Notes under the pieces: generated by a model | Databases searched by the model: none | The model's input: the letters and a program-made list of their open reading frames with translations, nothing else | What the model was told of the DNA's origin: nothing | Assembly: GCF_900129245.1 (NCBI RefSeq) | Contig: NZ_FQUT01000002.1 | Span: forward strand, 1-64,000 | Direction: 5' to 3' | Origin: Chryseobacterium arachidis | Lineage (GTDB): Bacteria > Bacteroidota > Bacteroidia > Flavobacteriales > Weeksellaceae | DNA length: 64,000 nucleotides | Position numbers and translations under genes: made by a program | Shown: positions 25,206-34,113 of the stretch, piece by piece | Layout of the letters: every line of letters starts with the position of its first letter | Position numbering within the stretch: the first letter of the stretch is position 1

Positions 25206-26492
25206 TTATTTCAACTTAAAATATTCTAAAACATCCCCAACATGCTCTGGTTTATTGATTATCTTATTGTTAGCATCCAAAATAAAATACGTTGGCGTTG
25301 CATGAACATTATAAGTTTCTACATAACTGCTGTTCCATCCTCTCAATTCAGAATCATTTACCCAAGGAAATGCAGAGATCTTTTTAGAATAAGAATCTTT
25401 ATCAACATCCAAAGATAAGCCTACCACCTGAACATTCTTACTCTTCAAATCATTATATTTTGCCAATAGCTGGGGAAGCTCAGTTTCACAATGTGAGCAG
25501 GTAGAAGACCAGAAAATAACGATCTTTTTATCAGCTTTAATATCATGAAGAGATTTAGCTGTAGTATTTGTAGCCGTCTGGAATTTATTATTTGGGAAAA
25601 CCGCTCCCATATCCACATTCGCATTAGACTTTAGTGTTGTTGCTAATCTGTCTGTAATTGTACATTTAAGATTTTTGGCAAGGTTTAGATATTTATCTTT
25701 AAATTCCTGCATGTCATAAGCATCAAAAACATCGATCAGTTCAGATAAAACCGTTTGTCCTCTTGGAGTCTCAACTTTTAATCTGTCTAATAGTTTATCA
25801 ACAGAGCCGGTAACATTTGTGTTGCCTCCGTTATTAAGATAGCTCACCAAAACCGGTCTTAATAAAGACGAGGTTTCCAGCATATCGTTTGATTTGTCTA
25901 TAAAATTAATAACATCATCCTGACTTACTTTTTTCGCAGCGTCATTAGAAAGATATTTGGCATAATTGGTATTATAATAATATACAAAAGGATGCTGAGT
26001 CTGATCAATACCGTCAGCATTTCCGGAGAGCCTGCTGATTTCAATTTTTAAAGCCTTTCCAAAATCTGTATTGTCTTTATAATATTCTTTGATCTGAGAC
26101 AGTGCCGGAAGAATTAATTCTTTCTTTTGAGAACCTTCCTGAAGTTTACTCATCACGCTGTTCGCCTCGTCAAGATATACGATGTCTTTTACCTTGTTAC
26201 CCTGTGTTTCCAGCTTTACATTTACATTTTTATTTTCAGAAATAAAATTAAAGGTATTATTGGATCCCGGAAAATATACTTTCATCATTCCCATATAGTT
26301 TTTAGGGTACTTGAAAGTCCAGGTATTATTCTTGCTTTGTTCTTTAGAAAAAATAATATCCTTAGAACCGTTTAGAGTATATAAAATTGCATCTTGATCT
26401 TTGAAATCGGCAGGAGCCTGAATGGTAACCGTAAACTGTGCCTGTAATGAAAATGCAGCCAGTAAAGCTGATGTTGTAAAAATCTTTTTCAT
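25206..26492 (-). CDS. TlpA-like thioredoxin family protein, exported
   Basis: 428 residues. The signal peptide MKKIFTTSALLAAFSLQAQ is followed by a beta-rich N-terminal part (about 20-120, like the DUF4369-type domains of Bacteroidetes TlpA proteins), a helical middle and a C-terminal thioredoxin domain (about 315-428). That domain has the active site CSHC (C332, C335) and the cis-Pro segment HATPTYFIL. It should act as a periplasmic thiol-disulfide reductase; the partner is unknown. It precedes the tRNA and follows the module at 26554. It is near the peptide cluster but on the opposite strand. Confidence 0.85.
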   Translation of the reverse strand: MKKIFTTSALLAAFSLQAQFTVTIQAPADFKDQDAILYTLNGSKDIIFSKEQSKNNTWTFKYPKNYMGMMKVYFPGSNNTFNFISENKNVNVKLETQGNKVKDIVYLDEANSVMSKLQEGSQKKELILPALSQIKEYYKDNTDFGKALKIEISRLSGNADGIDQTQHPFVYYYNTNYAKYLSNDAAKKVSQDDVINFIDKSNDMLETSSLLRPVLVSYLNNGGNTNVTGSVDKLLDRLKVETPRGQTVLSELIDVFDAYDMQEFKDKYLNLAKNLKCTITDRLATTLKSNANVDMGAVFPNNKFQTATNTTAKSLHDIKADKKIVIFWSSTCSHCETELPQLLAKYNDLKSKNVQVVGLSLDVDKDSYSKKISAFPWVNDSELRGWNSSYVETYNVHATPTYFILDANNKIINKPEHVGDVLEYFKLK

Positions 26493-26507
26493 AACGTAAA
26501 AATAAAA

Positions 26508-26533
26508 AAACTCTCCGACTAATCAGAGAGTTT
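26508..26533 (-). terminator. Terminator of T9SS/PID-CTERM module 1
   Basis: On the minus strand AAACTCTC and GAGAGTTT close a 10-nt loop, followed by a T run, 20 nt after the stop at 26554. The same hairpin design with the same loop occurs after module 2 (28939-28968), so it was duplicated with the module. Confidence 0.75.
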
Positions 26534-26553
26534 AATATTATTTTAATAAAATT

Positions 26554-26790
26554 TTATGCCTTTTTCGAGCTATACTTTTTCGTAAAGAATAGGATCAGCA
26601 TAATCGCGATAACTCCTAATCCTATCACATACATATCGATAGGCGATTTCAATGGTGGAGCTCCTGTTCCGGATCCTCCTGTACTCCCTCCCCCTGGATT
26701 CGATGGGGTTACATCACCCGGTAACTGGGCATTCAGCAATGATACTGTGATAAGTAAAAAAGCGTAGACTAGTTTATTAATAGTTTTCAT
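26554..26790 (-). CDS. Small PID-CTERM-like membrane peptide, module 1
   Basis: 78 residues: signal peptide (LVYAFLLITVSLLNAQ), a Pro/Gly/Ser/Thr-rich linker (SNPGGGSTGGSGTG), the tripeptide PID, one hydrophobic helix (MYVIGLGVIAIMLILFF) and a basic tail (TKKYSSKKA). This tripartite tail resembles the PID-CTERM protein-sorting signal described for Bacteroidetes. The gene follows the T9SS cargo gene by 5 nt. The product at 28982 is nearly identical. Function unknown. Confidence 0.75.
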   Translation of the reverse strand: MKTINKLVYAFLLITVSLLNAQLPGDVTPSNPGGGSTGGSGTGAPPLKSPIDMYVIGLGVIAIMLILFFTKKYSSKKA

Positions 26791-26795
26791 AGATA

Positions 26796-28820
26796 TTATT
26801 TTAAGATTTTGGTGTTAACAATTTCTCCTTTGTCAGAAACAACTTTTACGATGTAAGAATTTTTCAGTTTGCTGTCTAATTCTAGTACATAGTCTGATGA
26901 TGTGCTTACTGCTTTTTTAGAAATAACAAGTTTACCACTCATATCATAAACTTCAATATCTGCTTTTTTCCAGTTCGGATCAAATCTTACAATATAGTTG
27001 TCGATTGCCGGGTTGAAAAGAACCAATGTTTTTACAGAAGCATTCGCTTTTTCATCCGTTGCAAGTACTACATTGCTTGGGCTTCCGTAATACAGGTCAT
27101 ATACCGCTGCTGTCACAGGAATAGTTTCTCCCTGTTTTGCCTGCTGTACTGTTCCGTTGGATGCTTTATAATAGAAACCGATTCCCGAAGAAAGAGCATG
27201 AACGCCATTTGCTATCGGTTCAGCATTTTCTTTAATTTCAAATTTATAAGATTTTACGGCTGCCATATTGTATGTTACAAGCTTCACGTTTTTCCCTAAG
27301 AAATTGTTTTCGTTAGCTTCATTGATATACAGCCAGTAATTTGTATTGTTATTGTCGTAACCTCCGTTTGGTGCTTCTTCGAAAGTACCGATCACATCTG
27401 CTCCTGAAGCTCCTGCCTGAACAGATGTTGCACTAGAAGTCTGGTGACCTGTTGTCATATCAGGACTTACTACATAATACGTTCTTCCTATTTCCTTTCC
27501 GGCAGCATCTAAGGCAATAACGCCTAACTGTTTTACGCCTCCTGTATACGTTTTAGCAGCTCCTCCTTTTGCAGCAGTAACATCATAATTGGTTCCGTCT
27601 GCTCTTACCGTTCCCGCAAATCTTCTTAACGTTGCGAAGTTCAGAGTCTGAGGGGTATTGTCTCTCAGCTTCAATACAAAAGTCTGCATTGGCTTGATGA
27701 TAAGACCTTCATCTCCTACAGGAACACCGGCAGCTGTAAAGGTCTGAGTCTGTGCTCCGGTTGCATACGTAGCAGCTCCTCCTGATGAAGTCGGATATGT
27801 TACAACAGTTCCTGCTGTATATTTAACTCCCCAGATATTGGAAACTGCATTTCCATCACCCGTTCCCGATTCGGTATATCCGATTCTTGACAAATCGATA
27901 TTGGTAAAATATGGATTTCCAAACTGATAAATATTTCTGCCGTAATCAGCATTTGAAAAAGCTCCAGTGGTGTTGCTGAACTGATCCTGAAGATAAGAAT
28001 AATATGTTTCTCCGTACTGGTTGGTCGCATTACCATTTGTCCCGAAATTTATACCGTTACCCGCATTCTGTAGTGTGGCAGTTTCCTGTGCTGCGTTAGG
28101 TGCATATGCCCTTCCATGCAATGTATAAACAGTTCCTGTAGGTGTTGGTGCGATAGTTGGCATCGTTGCTGGTGGAGTACTTAAATCTAAGTTATTATTA
28201 CTTGAACCCAACATGAAATAATTTGCTCCATTAATCAAATTCGTCCCCACCCCTCCAATTGATATTACTGAATTCAAATCAGTAATATGATTGGAAACTA
28301 CATTGGTATTGTTCCAATATAAGATTTCATTTTGAGTCCATCGGTTTGGACTGAATGTCTTTCCTAATTCAGTAGATAAAGATGCAAATGTTTTATTCAT
28401 GAATGGCAAAGCAATCTGCTGGAAGTAATTCCCATTACCATGTCTTGCAGTTCTATACTCCTTACTGATAATTCCCGGTGTATTAAGCTGATTATTTGAT
28501 CCTGCAATGAATAACTGTCCATATGTTGAGGTGGCATAATTAGCAGGATCATTCAATCGAAGAACGATATTTCCTCCATCTGTTTTAGGATCTCCATTTA
28601 AATCCAATGTCCGGATTCCGGTAGTCCCTCCTACAGAACTTTCAGCTATCACATTTCCATGTATGTCAAGCATTCCGGAACCTCTGGTCTGCAGAGCCCC
28701 ATTGTTGTAAACCAACGTGCCTTCACTTACATAAGTACTAGCCGTATCGTCTATATGTAACTGCGCCTGAACAGAGACTATAGCGGCTAACAAAGCAATA
28801 GTTAATAAACTTTTTCTCAT
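26796..28820 (-). CDS. T9SS type A sorting domain-containing protein, module 1
   Basis: 674 residues. Signal peptide LLTIALLAAIVSVQAQ, a large beta-rich body and a C-terminal T9SS type A tail (LFNPAIDNYIVRFD, then IEVYDMSGKLVISKK and a final strand ending IVNTKILK). The protein should be exported through SprA and attached to or released from the cell surface. The C-terminal half is almost identical to that of the protein at 29224, while the N-terminal half has diverged, which indicates duplication followed by divergence or by gene conversion at the 3' end. No enzymatic motif is seen. Confidence 0.85.
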   Translation of the reverse strand: MRKSLLTIALLAAIVSVQAQLHIDDTASTYVSEGTLVYNNGALQTRGSGMLDIHGNVIAESSVGGTTGIRTLDLNGDPKTDGGNIVLRLNDPANYATSTYGQLFIAGSNNQLNTPGIISKEYRTARHGNGNYFQQIALPFMNKTFASLSTELGKTFSPNRWTQNEILYWNNTNVVSNHITDLNSVISIGGVGTNLINGANYFMLGSSNNNLDLSTPPATMPTIAPTPTGTVYTLHGRAYAPNAAQETATLQNAGNGINFGTNGNATNQYGETYYSYLQDQFSNTTGAFSNADYGRNIYQFGNPYFTNIDLSRIGYTESGTGDGNAVSNIWGVKYTAGTVVTYPTSSGGAATYATGAQTQTFTAAGVPVGDEGLIIKPMQTFVLKLRDNTPQTLNFATLRRFAGTVRADGTNYDVTAAKGGAAKTYTGGVKQLGVIALDAAGKEIGRTYYVVSPDMTTGHQTSSATSVQAGASGADVIGTFEEAPNGGYDNNNTNYWLYINEANENNFLGKNVKLVTYNMAAVKSYKFEIKENAEPIANGVHALSSGIGFYYKASNGTVQQAKQGETIPVTAAVYDLYYGSPSNVVLATDEKANASVKTLVLFNPAIDNYIVRFDPNWKKADIEVYDMSGKLVISKKAVSTSSDYVLELDSKLKNSYIVKVVSDKGEIVNTKILK

Positions 28821-28935
28821 TGTTAATTATTTTTTGTGTTAATAATCAATTAAATAAAATCGCAAGGAGAATTTTAATGATTAAAAATCAAAATTCATCC
28901 ATCATATCTTATATGAATTTTTTACAATGTAAAAA

Positions 28936-28972
28936 TAAAAAAAATTCTCCGACTAATCAGAGAATTTTTTTA
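28936..28972 (-). terminator. Terminator of T9SS/PID-CTERM module 2
   Basis: AAAAATTCTC and GAGAATTTTT close the same 10-nt loop (CGACTAATCA) as the hairpin after module 1, with T runs on the minus strand. It lies 14 nt past the stop at 28982. Confidence 0.75.
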
Positions 28973-28981
28973 TTTATTGTA

Positions 28982-29218
28982 TTATATTTTCTTAGCAGTA
29001 TACTTTTTCGTAAAGAATACGATAAGCATAATCGCGATAATTCCTAATCCTATCACATACATATCGATAGGCGATTTCAATGGCGGAGCTCCTGTTCCGG
29101 ATCCTCCAGTACTCCCTCCTCCTGGATTCGAAGGGGTTACATCACCCGGTAACTGGGCATTCAGCAATGATACTGTGATAAGTAAAAAAGCGTAGACTAG
29201 TTTATTAATAGTTTTCAT
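28982..29218 (-). CDS. Small PID-CTERM-like membrane peptide, module 2
   Basis: 78 residues, nearly identical to the product at 26554; differences are confined to the membrane helix and tail (GLGIIAIMLIVFF, KKYTAKKI). The signal peptide, Gly/Ser linker and PID motif are unchanged. It lies 5 nt after the cargo gene at 29224, the same spacing as in module 1. Confidence 0.75.
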   Translation of the reverse strand: MKTINKLVYAFLLITVSLLNAQLPGDVTPSNPGGGSTGGSGTGAPPLKSPIDMYVIGLGIIAIMLIVFFTKKYTAKKI

Positions 29219-29223
29219 AGATA

Positions 29224-31263
29224 TTATTTTAAGATTTTGGTGTTAACAATTTCTCCTTTGTCAGAAACAACTTTTACGATGTAAGAATTTTTCAGTTTGC
29301 TGTCTAATTCTAGTACATAGTCTGATGATGTGCTTACTGCTTTTTTAGAAATAACAAGTTTACCACTCATATCATAAACTTCAATATCTGCTTTTTTCCA
29401 CTTCGGATCAAATCTTACAATATAGTTGTCGATTGCCGGATTGAAAAGAACCAATGTTTTTACAGAAGAATCCGCTTTTTCGTCTGTTGCAAGTACTACA
29501 TTGCTTGGACTTCCATAATATATATCATAAACCGCAGCTGTTACAGGAATAGTTTCGCCCTGTTTTGCCTGCTGTACTGTTCCGTTAGGGGCTTTATAAT
29601 AGAAACCGATTCCCGAAGAAAGGGCATGAGCGCCGTTTGCTATTGGTTCTGCGTTTTCTTTAATTTCAAATTTGTATGATGTTGCAGCTGTTGTGTTGTA
29701 ATTAACAAGCTTAACATTTTTCCCTAAGAAATTCACCTCGTTAGCCTCGTTGATATACAACCAGTAATTCATATTGTTGTTATCATAACCTCCAGTTGGT
29801 GCCTCCTCGAAAGTACCGATCACATCTGCTCCTGAAGCTCCTGCCTGAACAGTAGTAGTACTGGCAGTCTGATGACCTGTCGTCATATCAGGACTTACTA
29901 CGTAATACGTTCTTCCAATTTCTTTTCCGGCAGCATCTAAAGCAATAATACCTAATTGTTTTACACCTCCGGTATATCCTTTTGCAGCTCCTCCTTTTGC
30001 AGCAGTAACATCATAATTGGTACCGTCTGCTCTTACCGTTCCTGCAAATCTTCTTAAAGTTCCAAAATTTAAAGTTTGCGGTGTATTATCTCTCAGTTTC
30101 AATACAAAAGTCTGCATCGGCTTGATGATAAGACCCGCATCCCCAACAGGAACTCCAGCTAAAGTAAAGGTCTGAGTTTGTGCTCCGGTTGCATACGTAG
30201 CAGATCCTGTTCCACTGCTATTAGGATAGGTTACTACAGTACCTGCTGTATATTTAACACCCCAGATATTGGAAACAGCATTTCCGTCACCTGTAGTAGC
30301 ACCTTCTGTATAACCGATTCTTGATAAATCTATATTGGTAAAGAAAGGATTACCAAACTGATAAATATTTTTACCATAGTCTCCCTGAAAAATTCCTGTC
30401 GTATTGCTGAACTGATCCTGAAGATATGAATAATACGTTTCTCCGTATTCGTTGGTCGCACTACCATTTGTTCCAAAACTTACTGCATTTCCTGCATTTT
30501 GTAAAGTAACTGTATATGTATTATTTAAACTATGAGGTCTCCCGTGGATAGTATATACTGAACCTGTAGGAGTTGGCGCAATGGTTGGCAAAGTAGCCGG
30601 TGGTGTACTTAAATCAAGATTGTTATTGCTTGATCCTAACATATAATATCCTGCTACTGAATTTGGAGTAACCGCAATAATTCCTCCAGTTCCATTGCCT
30701 GTAGTTGAATTTAAATTAGCAACATTATTCGAAACAACATTTGCATTGTTCCAATACAGAATTTCATTTTGTGTCCATCTTGAAGTACTGAATGTTTTAC
30801 CTAATTCTGTGGACAGACTGCTATATTGTTTTTGTGCAAAAGGTATGGCAATCTGTTGGAAATAATTTCCATTACCATGTCTTGCTGTTCTATATTCTTT
30901 ACTTACAATACCCGGATTAGCTTGAATATTGCCATCTAAATATAGTTGACCGTATGTAGATGTATCATAATTAGCGGGATCGTTAAGTCTTAGAACAATG
31001 TTACCGCCGTCCATTTTATTGTCAGTATCGTCGGCGTTTCTTGTAGCGATTATTCCACCAGGAGCGGCAAATCCCTGTACATAAGCGTTTCCGTGAATAT
31101 CCATCATACCACTTCCAAGAGTTCTTATTTGACCACCTGAATAGAATAATGAACCTTCACTCACATACACTGTAGACACATCAGTCAGCGTTGTTGTTCC
31201 CGACTGCGCCTGAACAGAAATTGCGAGTGCCAACAAACCAATAGTTAATAAACATTTTTTCAT
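29224..31263 (-). CDS. T9SS type A sorting domain-containing protein, module 2
   Basis: About 679 residues from ATG 31263 (signal peptide MKKCLLTIGLLALAISVQAQ). An upstream in-frame start at 31314 would add 17 residues before the signal peptide and is rejected. The T9SS tail is as in module 1 (LFNPAIDNYIVRFDPKW). Shared surface-protein features include the YVSEGSLFYSGGQ and GSGMMDIHGN motifs near the N-terminus, also seen in module 1. A full promoter lies at 31346-31376. Confidence 0.85.
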   Translation of the reverse strand: MKKCLLTIGLLALAISVQAQSGTTTLTDVSTVYVSEGSLFYSGGQIRTLGSGMMDIHGNAYVQGFAAPGGIIATRNADDTDNKMDGGNIVLRLNDPANYDTSTYGQLYLDGNIQANPGIVSKEYRTARHGNGNYFQQIAIPFAQKQYSSLSTELGKTFSTSRWTQNEILYWNNANVVSNNVANLNSTTGNGTGGIIAVTPNSVAGYYMLGSSNNNLDLSTPPATLPTIAPTPTGSVYTIHGRPHSLNNTYTVTLQNAGNAVSFGTNGSATNEYGETYYSYLQDQFSNTTGIFQGDYGKNIYQFGNPFFTNIDLSRIGYTEGATTGDGNAVSNIWGVKYTAGTVVTYPNSSGTGSATYATGAQTQTFTLAGVPVGDAGLIIKPMQTFVLKLRDNTPQTLNFGTLRRFAGTVRADGTNYDVTAAKGGAAKGYTGGVKQLGIIALDAAGKEIGRTYYVVSPDMTTGHQTASTTTVQAGASGADVIGTFEEAPTGGYDNNNMNYWLYINEANEVNFLGKNVKLVNYNTTAATSYKFEIKENAEPIANGAHALSSGIGFYYKAPNGTVQQAKQGETIPVTAAVYDIYYGSPSNVVLATDEKADSSVKTLVLFNPAIDNYIVRFDPKWKKADIEVYDMSGKLVISKKAVSTSSDYVLELDSKLKNSYIVKVVSDKGEIVNTKILK

Positions 31264-31345
31264 TGTATAAAGTATTTGTGTGTTAAACAAAATCAAAAAT
31301 GTGTCAAGATACAATCACTTGTAAATTAACACAATATCTCATTTG

Positions 31346-31376
31346 CAAAGGTATACCTTTTTTATTAAAAAACAAA
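31346..31376 (-). promoter_or_regulatory. Promoter of T9SS/PID-CTERM module 2 (TTTG-N19-TACCTTTG)
   Basis: On the minus strand TTTG (31373-31376), 19 nt, TACCTTTG (31346-31353): an exact consensus match. The leader to ATG 31263 is about 75 nt. Module 1 has no comparable promoter in its 115-bp upstream gap, so it may depend on read-through. Confidence 0.75.
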
Positions 31377-31380
31377 GATT

Positions 31381-32568
31381 TTATTTACCCGTCAAAACAT
31401 TGTCTTCGGTTAAGATAATTTCCTTGTCTTCCCCTATAGAAAACATGTAGTCTTCAAGCACTTTTTCGGTTGTTCCCCTCAATCCTCTTGCTCCTAATCC
31501 TTTTTCCATAGTCTCTTCTACAATTCTTTCAATGGCAGGGTCTGTGAACACCAGATTCGTCCCGTCCATTTTGAAAAGTTCTATAAACTGATTCACGATC
31601 GAGTTTTTAGGCTCTTTCATAATTCTTACCATCGTCTCTTTTGTGAGTTTATCGAGGTAAGTAATGATCGGAAATCTTCCCAAAAGTTCGGGAATTAATC
31701 CGAAAGAACGAAGGTCGATCGCATTAATATTTGTTAATATATACTCATCCTCATCGGTTTTATTGATCTTTTCGGCACTGAAACCAATCGCCTGCTTGTT
31801 CATTCTTCTCTCGATGATTTCTTTGATTCCGTCGAAAGCTCCCCCCGCAATAAACAAGATATTCTGAGTATTGACCTGAATATATTTCTGATCCGGATGT
31901 TTTCTTCCTCCCTGTGGCGGAACATTCACAATACTTCCTTCCAGTAATTTCAGTAATCCCTGCTGAACACCTTCCCCGGAAACGTCTCTGGTGATACTCG
32001 GGTTATCAGATTTTCTGGCAATTTTATCAATCTCATCAATAAATACAATTCCTTTTTCCGCTTTCTCCACATCATAATCTGCGACCATTAATAGCCTGGA
32101 AAGGATACTTTCAACATCTTCCCCTACATAACCTGCTTCTGTTAAAATAGTGGCATCCACAATACAGAAAGGGACATTCAGCTCTCTGGCAATGGTTTTC
32201 GCCAATAAGGTTTTTCCCGTTCCCGTTTCACCAATCATGATGATATTTGATTTTTCCAGCTCCACTTCTCTATTTTCATCTTTAGCGTGAAGCAGCCTTT
32301 TATAGTGATTGTAAACGGCTATCGACAATTGTTTTTTTGCCTGATCCTGCCCGATCACATACTGATCCAGAAATTCTTTAATCTCTTTAGGCTTTTTCAG
32401 TTCTTCTATATTTTCTGCAGGAGCATAATCTGATTTTGAACCACTGTCTTTTACAATCGCATGCGCCTGTTCGATACAGTTTTCGCAGATAAATCCGTTT
32501 TGTCCGGAAATCAGCATCTGCACTTCATTTCTCTTTCTTCCGCAGAAAGAACATTGGTTTGAATTCAT
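31381..32568 (-). CDS. clpX: ATP-dependent Clp protease ATP-binding subunit ClpX
   Basis: 395 residues. The N-terminal zinc-binding domain has C6, C9, C28 and C31. The AAA+ domain has Walker A GETGTGKTLLAKTIA, the GYVG pore loop, Walker B IVFIDEIDKIA, the RKH loop (GGRKHPDQ) and the IGF loop (AIGFSAE) that docks on ClpP. Sensor and arginine-finger segments (IPELLGRFPI; GLGARGLRGTTEKVL) are present. It unfolds substrates for ClpP in the cytoplasm. No clpP lies in the window. Its upstream neighbour is separated by a terminator hairpin. Confidence 0.97.
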   Translation of the reverse strand: MNSNQCSFCGRKRNEVQMLISGQNGFICENCIEQAHAIVKDSGSKSDYAPAENIEELKKPKEIKEFLDQYVIGQDQAKKQLSIAVYNHYKRLLHAKDENREVELEKSNIIMIGETGTGKTLLAKTIARELNVPFCIVDATILTEAGYVGEDVESILSRLLMVADYDVEKAEKGIVFIDEIDKIARKSDNPSITRDVSGEGVQQGLLKLLEGSIVNVPPQGGRKHPDQKYIQVNTQNILFIAGGAFDGIKEIIERRMNKQAIGFSAEKINKTDEDEYILTNINAIDLRSFGLIPELLGRFPIITYLDKLTKETMVRIMKEPKNSIVNQFIELFKMDGTNLVFTDPAIERIVEETMEKGLGARGLRGTTEKVLEDYMFSIGEDKEIILTEDNVLTGK

Positions 32569-32600
32569 TTTTTATATCTAAATAATAAGGTATAGATTGA

Positions 32601-32636
32601 AGAAACTCGTAAAAGTTAGCTTTACGAGTTTCTGTT
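32601..32636 (-). terminator. Terminator after greA-HIT operon
   Basis: A 13-bp perfect stem, AGAAACTCGTAAA (32601-32613) with TTTACGAGTTTCT (32621-32633), 12 nt past the stop of the HIT gene. Confidence 0.7.
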
Positions 32637-32644
32637 TATTTTTT

Positions 32645-33034
32645 TTAAGAATTAATAATCGAATTCTGAATTTCTGTATATTCTTCGTTCGTCAGTTTTA
32701 ATCTTTCATTTCTAAAATTCATATCTTCCACCTGGTTTAAGGGGATTAAATGAATGTGTGCATGGGGAACTTCCAATCCTACAACAGCCACTCCTACTCT
32801 TACACAGGGAATTGCTTTTTTTATTTTTTTGGCCACTTCCTGAGAAAAACCCCAGAGGTTTTTGTACTCTTCGCTCTCCAGATCAAAAATTAAATCAACT
32901 TCTTTTTTGGGAACTATCAGTGTATGTCCTTTTACCAAAGGCATTGCATCCAAAAACGCAATAAAGTTTTCATCTTCGGCAATTTTGTAAGAAGGGATTT
33001 CGCCTTTGATGATTTTTGTGAATATTGTGCTCAT
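32645..33034 (-). CDS. HIT family protein
   Basis: 129 residues with the histidine triad VPHAHIHLIPL (H-x-H-x-H) near residue 95 and the N-terminal start typical of Hint-type proteins (STIFTKIIKGEIPSYKIAEDE; FLDAMPLVKGHTLIVPKK). These are nucleotide hydrolases acting on phosphoramidate-linked nucleotides; the physiological substrate is unclear. It lies 41 nt after greA and is probably cotranscribed with it. Confidence 0.93.
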   Translation of the reverse strand: MSTIFTKIIKGEIPSYKIAEDENFIAFLDAMPLVKGHTLIVPKKEVDLIFDLESEEYKNLWGFSQEVAKKIKKAIPCVRVGVAVVGLEVPHAHIHLIPLNQVEDMNFRNERLKLTNEEYTEIQNSIINS

Positions 33035-33075
33035 TTTTTCTAAAATTTTCAGAGATTAGAAGTTAGATTTCGTTC

Positions 33076-33546
33076 TTACAGAGTAATGTCTAATACTTCA
33101 AAAGACAGTTTGTTTCCGTTTGGCAACGTAATATCTGCGGTTTCACCCACAACTTTTCCCAGCAATCCTTTTGCGATCGGGGTGTTTACAGAGATTTTTC
33201 CCGATTTAAGATCGCTCTCATTATCAGGAACCAATGTGAATACCTGCTCCTGTTTGGTTGCATTATTTTTTAGTTTCACCGTTGTAAGGATTGAAACTTT
33301 TGAAGTATCTAACTGACTTTCGTCTATGATTTTTGAAGTAGAAATAACGTCTTTAAGCTTAGAAATTCTCATTTCAAGCATTCCCTGTGCTTCCTTCGCC
33401 GCATCATATTCAGCATTTTCAGACAAATCTCCTTTGTCTCTTGCTTCTGCGATTTGCTGGGTAATTTTAGGTCTTTCTACAGTTTCCAACTGTTCCAGCT
33501 CAGCTTTCATTTTCTCTAATCCCTCCTTTGTAACATAGCTTGCCAT
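33076..33546 (-). CDS. greA: Transcription elongation factor GreA
   Basis: 156 residues from ATG 33546 (three more codons upstream to 33555 are possible but less typical). The N-terminal coiled coil (LEKMKAELEQLETVERPKITQQIAEARDKGDLSENAEYDAAKEAQG split by the DLSENAEY tip with its acidic residues) and the C-terminal FKBP-like domain (TPIAKGLLGKVVGETADITLPNG) are clear. It rescues backtracked RNA polymerase by stimulating transcript cleavage. Confidence 0.97.
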   Translation of the reverse strand: MASYVTKEGLEKMKAELEQLETVERPKITQQIAEARDKGDLSENAEYDAAKEAQGMLEMRISKLKDVISTSKIIDESQLDTSKVSILTTVKLKNNATKQEQVFTLVPDNESDLKSGKISVNTPIAKGLLGKVVGETADITLPNGNKLSFEVLDITL

Positions 33547-33573
33547 AATTTTCAAAATTTAGTTTTAGTATAA

Positions 33574-33600
33574 AAAAATAATCCGACATTTGCCGGACAA
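33574..33600 (-). terminator. Hairpin with T run in the greA leader
   Basis: On the minus strand TCCG (33596-33599) and CGGA (33578-33581) close a hairpin followed by a run of seven T, between 30 and 55 nt before greA. It has the form of a terminator or attenuator, but no gene upstream on this strand needs terminating, so attenuation of greA itself is possible. Confidence 0.35.
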
Positions 33601-33657
33601 TGTTTTTCGTGTTATAATCGTTTATATTTCTACAAATATATAAAAATTTAAATTCAA

Positions 33658-34113
33658 ATGAAAAAAACTTTTTCAATATTATCTATCATCACATTATTGG
33701 TTTTCAGTAATTTAAGCCTAAACTCATGTAATACACAAGATACAGTAAGTTGTTTTCCAAATGCACCAGTAAATGTTACGATAAACCTTAATCAACCCGC
33801 TTATTTTGATTTAAACCAGCCAGGGGGATGGATATACTTAAATTTAGCAGGACAGACTGGAACCAGAGGCTTAATTATAGTGAGAAGATCTGACACTCAA
33901 TTTCAAGCATATGATAGGAATGCACCTCATATTTGTCCAGATATCAATACAACACTTGAAGTCACAAATAATAATCAAACCATTATTTGTCCAAAGGATA
34001 ATGCTACATGGATTTTATTAACAGGAGATCCAACTGCAGTTGCTGGTATACCTCCAAAAACTTATCTTTATAATTATAATCCTTCAACAAAAGATTTAAA
34101 TATTTATTATTAA
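33658..34113 (+). CDS. Exported lipoprotein, Rieske-like fold with missing ligands
   Basis: 151 residues. The lipoprotein signal ends in LSLNSC (Cys24), so the protein should be membrane-anchored. The rest has a beta-rich pattern. The spacing NAPHICP ... IICPKDNATW recalls the two cluster-binding loops of Rieske proteins, but the C-x-H / C-x2-H ligand set is incomplete, so an iron-sulfur cluster is doubtful. It overlaps the dtd start (TAATG). Function unknown. Confidence 0.65.
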   Translation: MKKTFSILSIITLLVFSNLSLNSCNTQDTVSCFPNAPVNVTINLNQPAYFDLNQPGGWIYLNLAGQTGTRGLIIVRRSDTQFQAYDRNAPHICPDINTTLEVTNNNQTIICPKDNATWILLTGDPTAVAGIPPKTYLYNYNPSTKDLNIYY

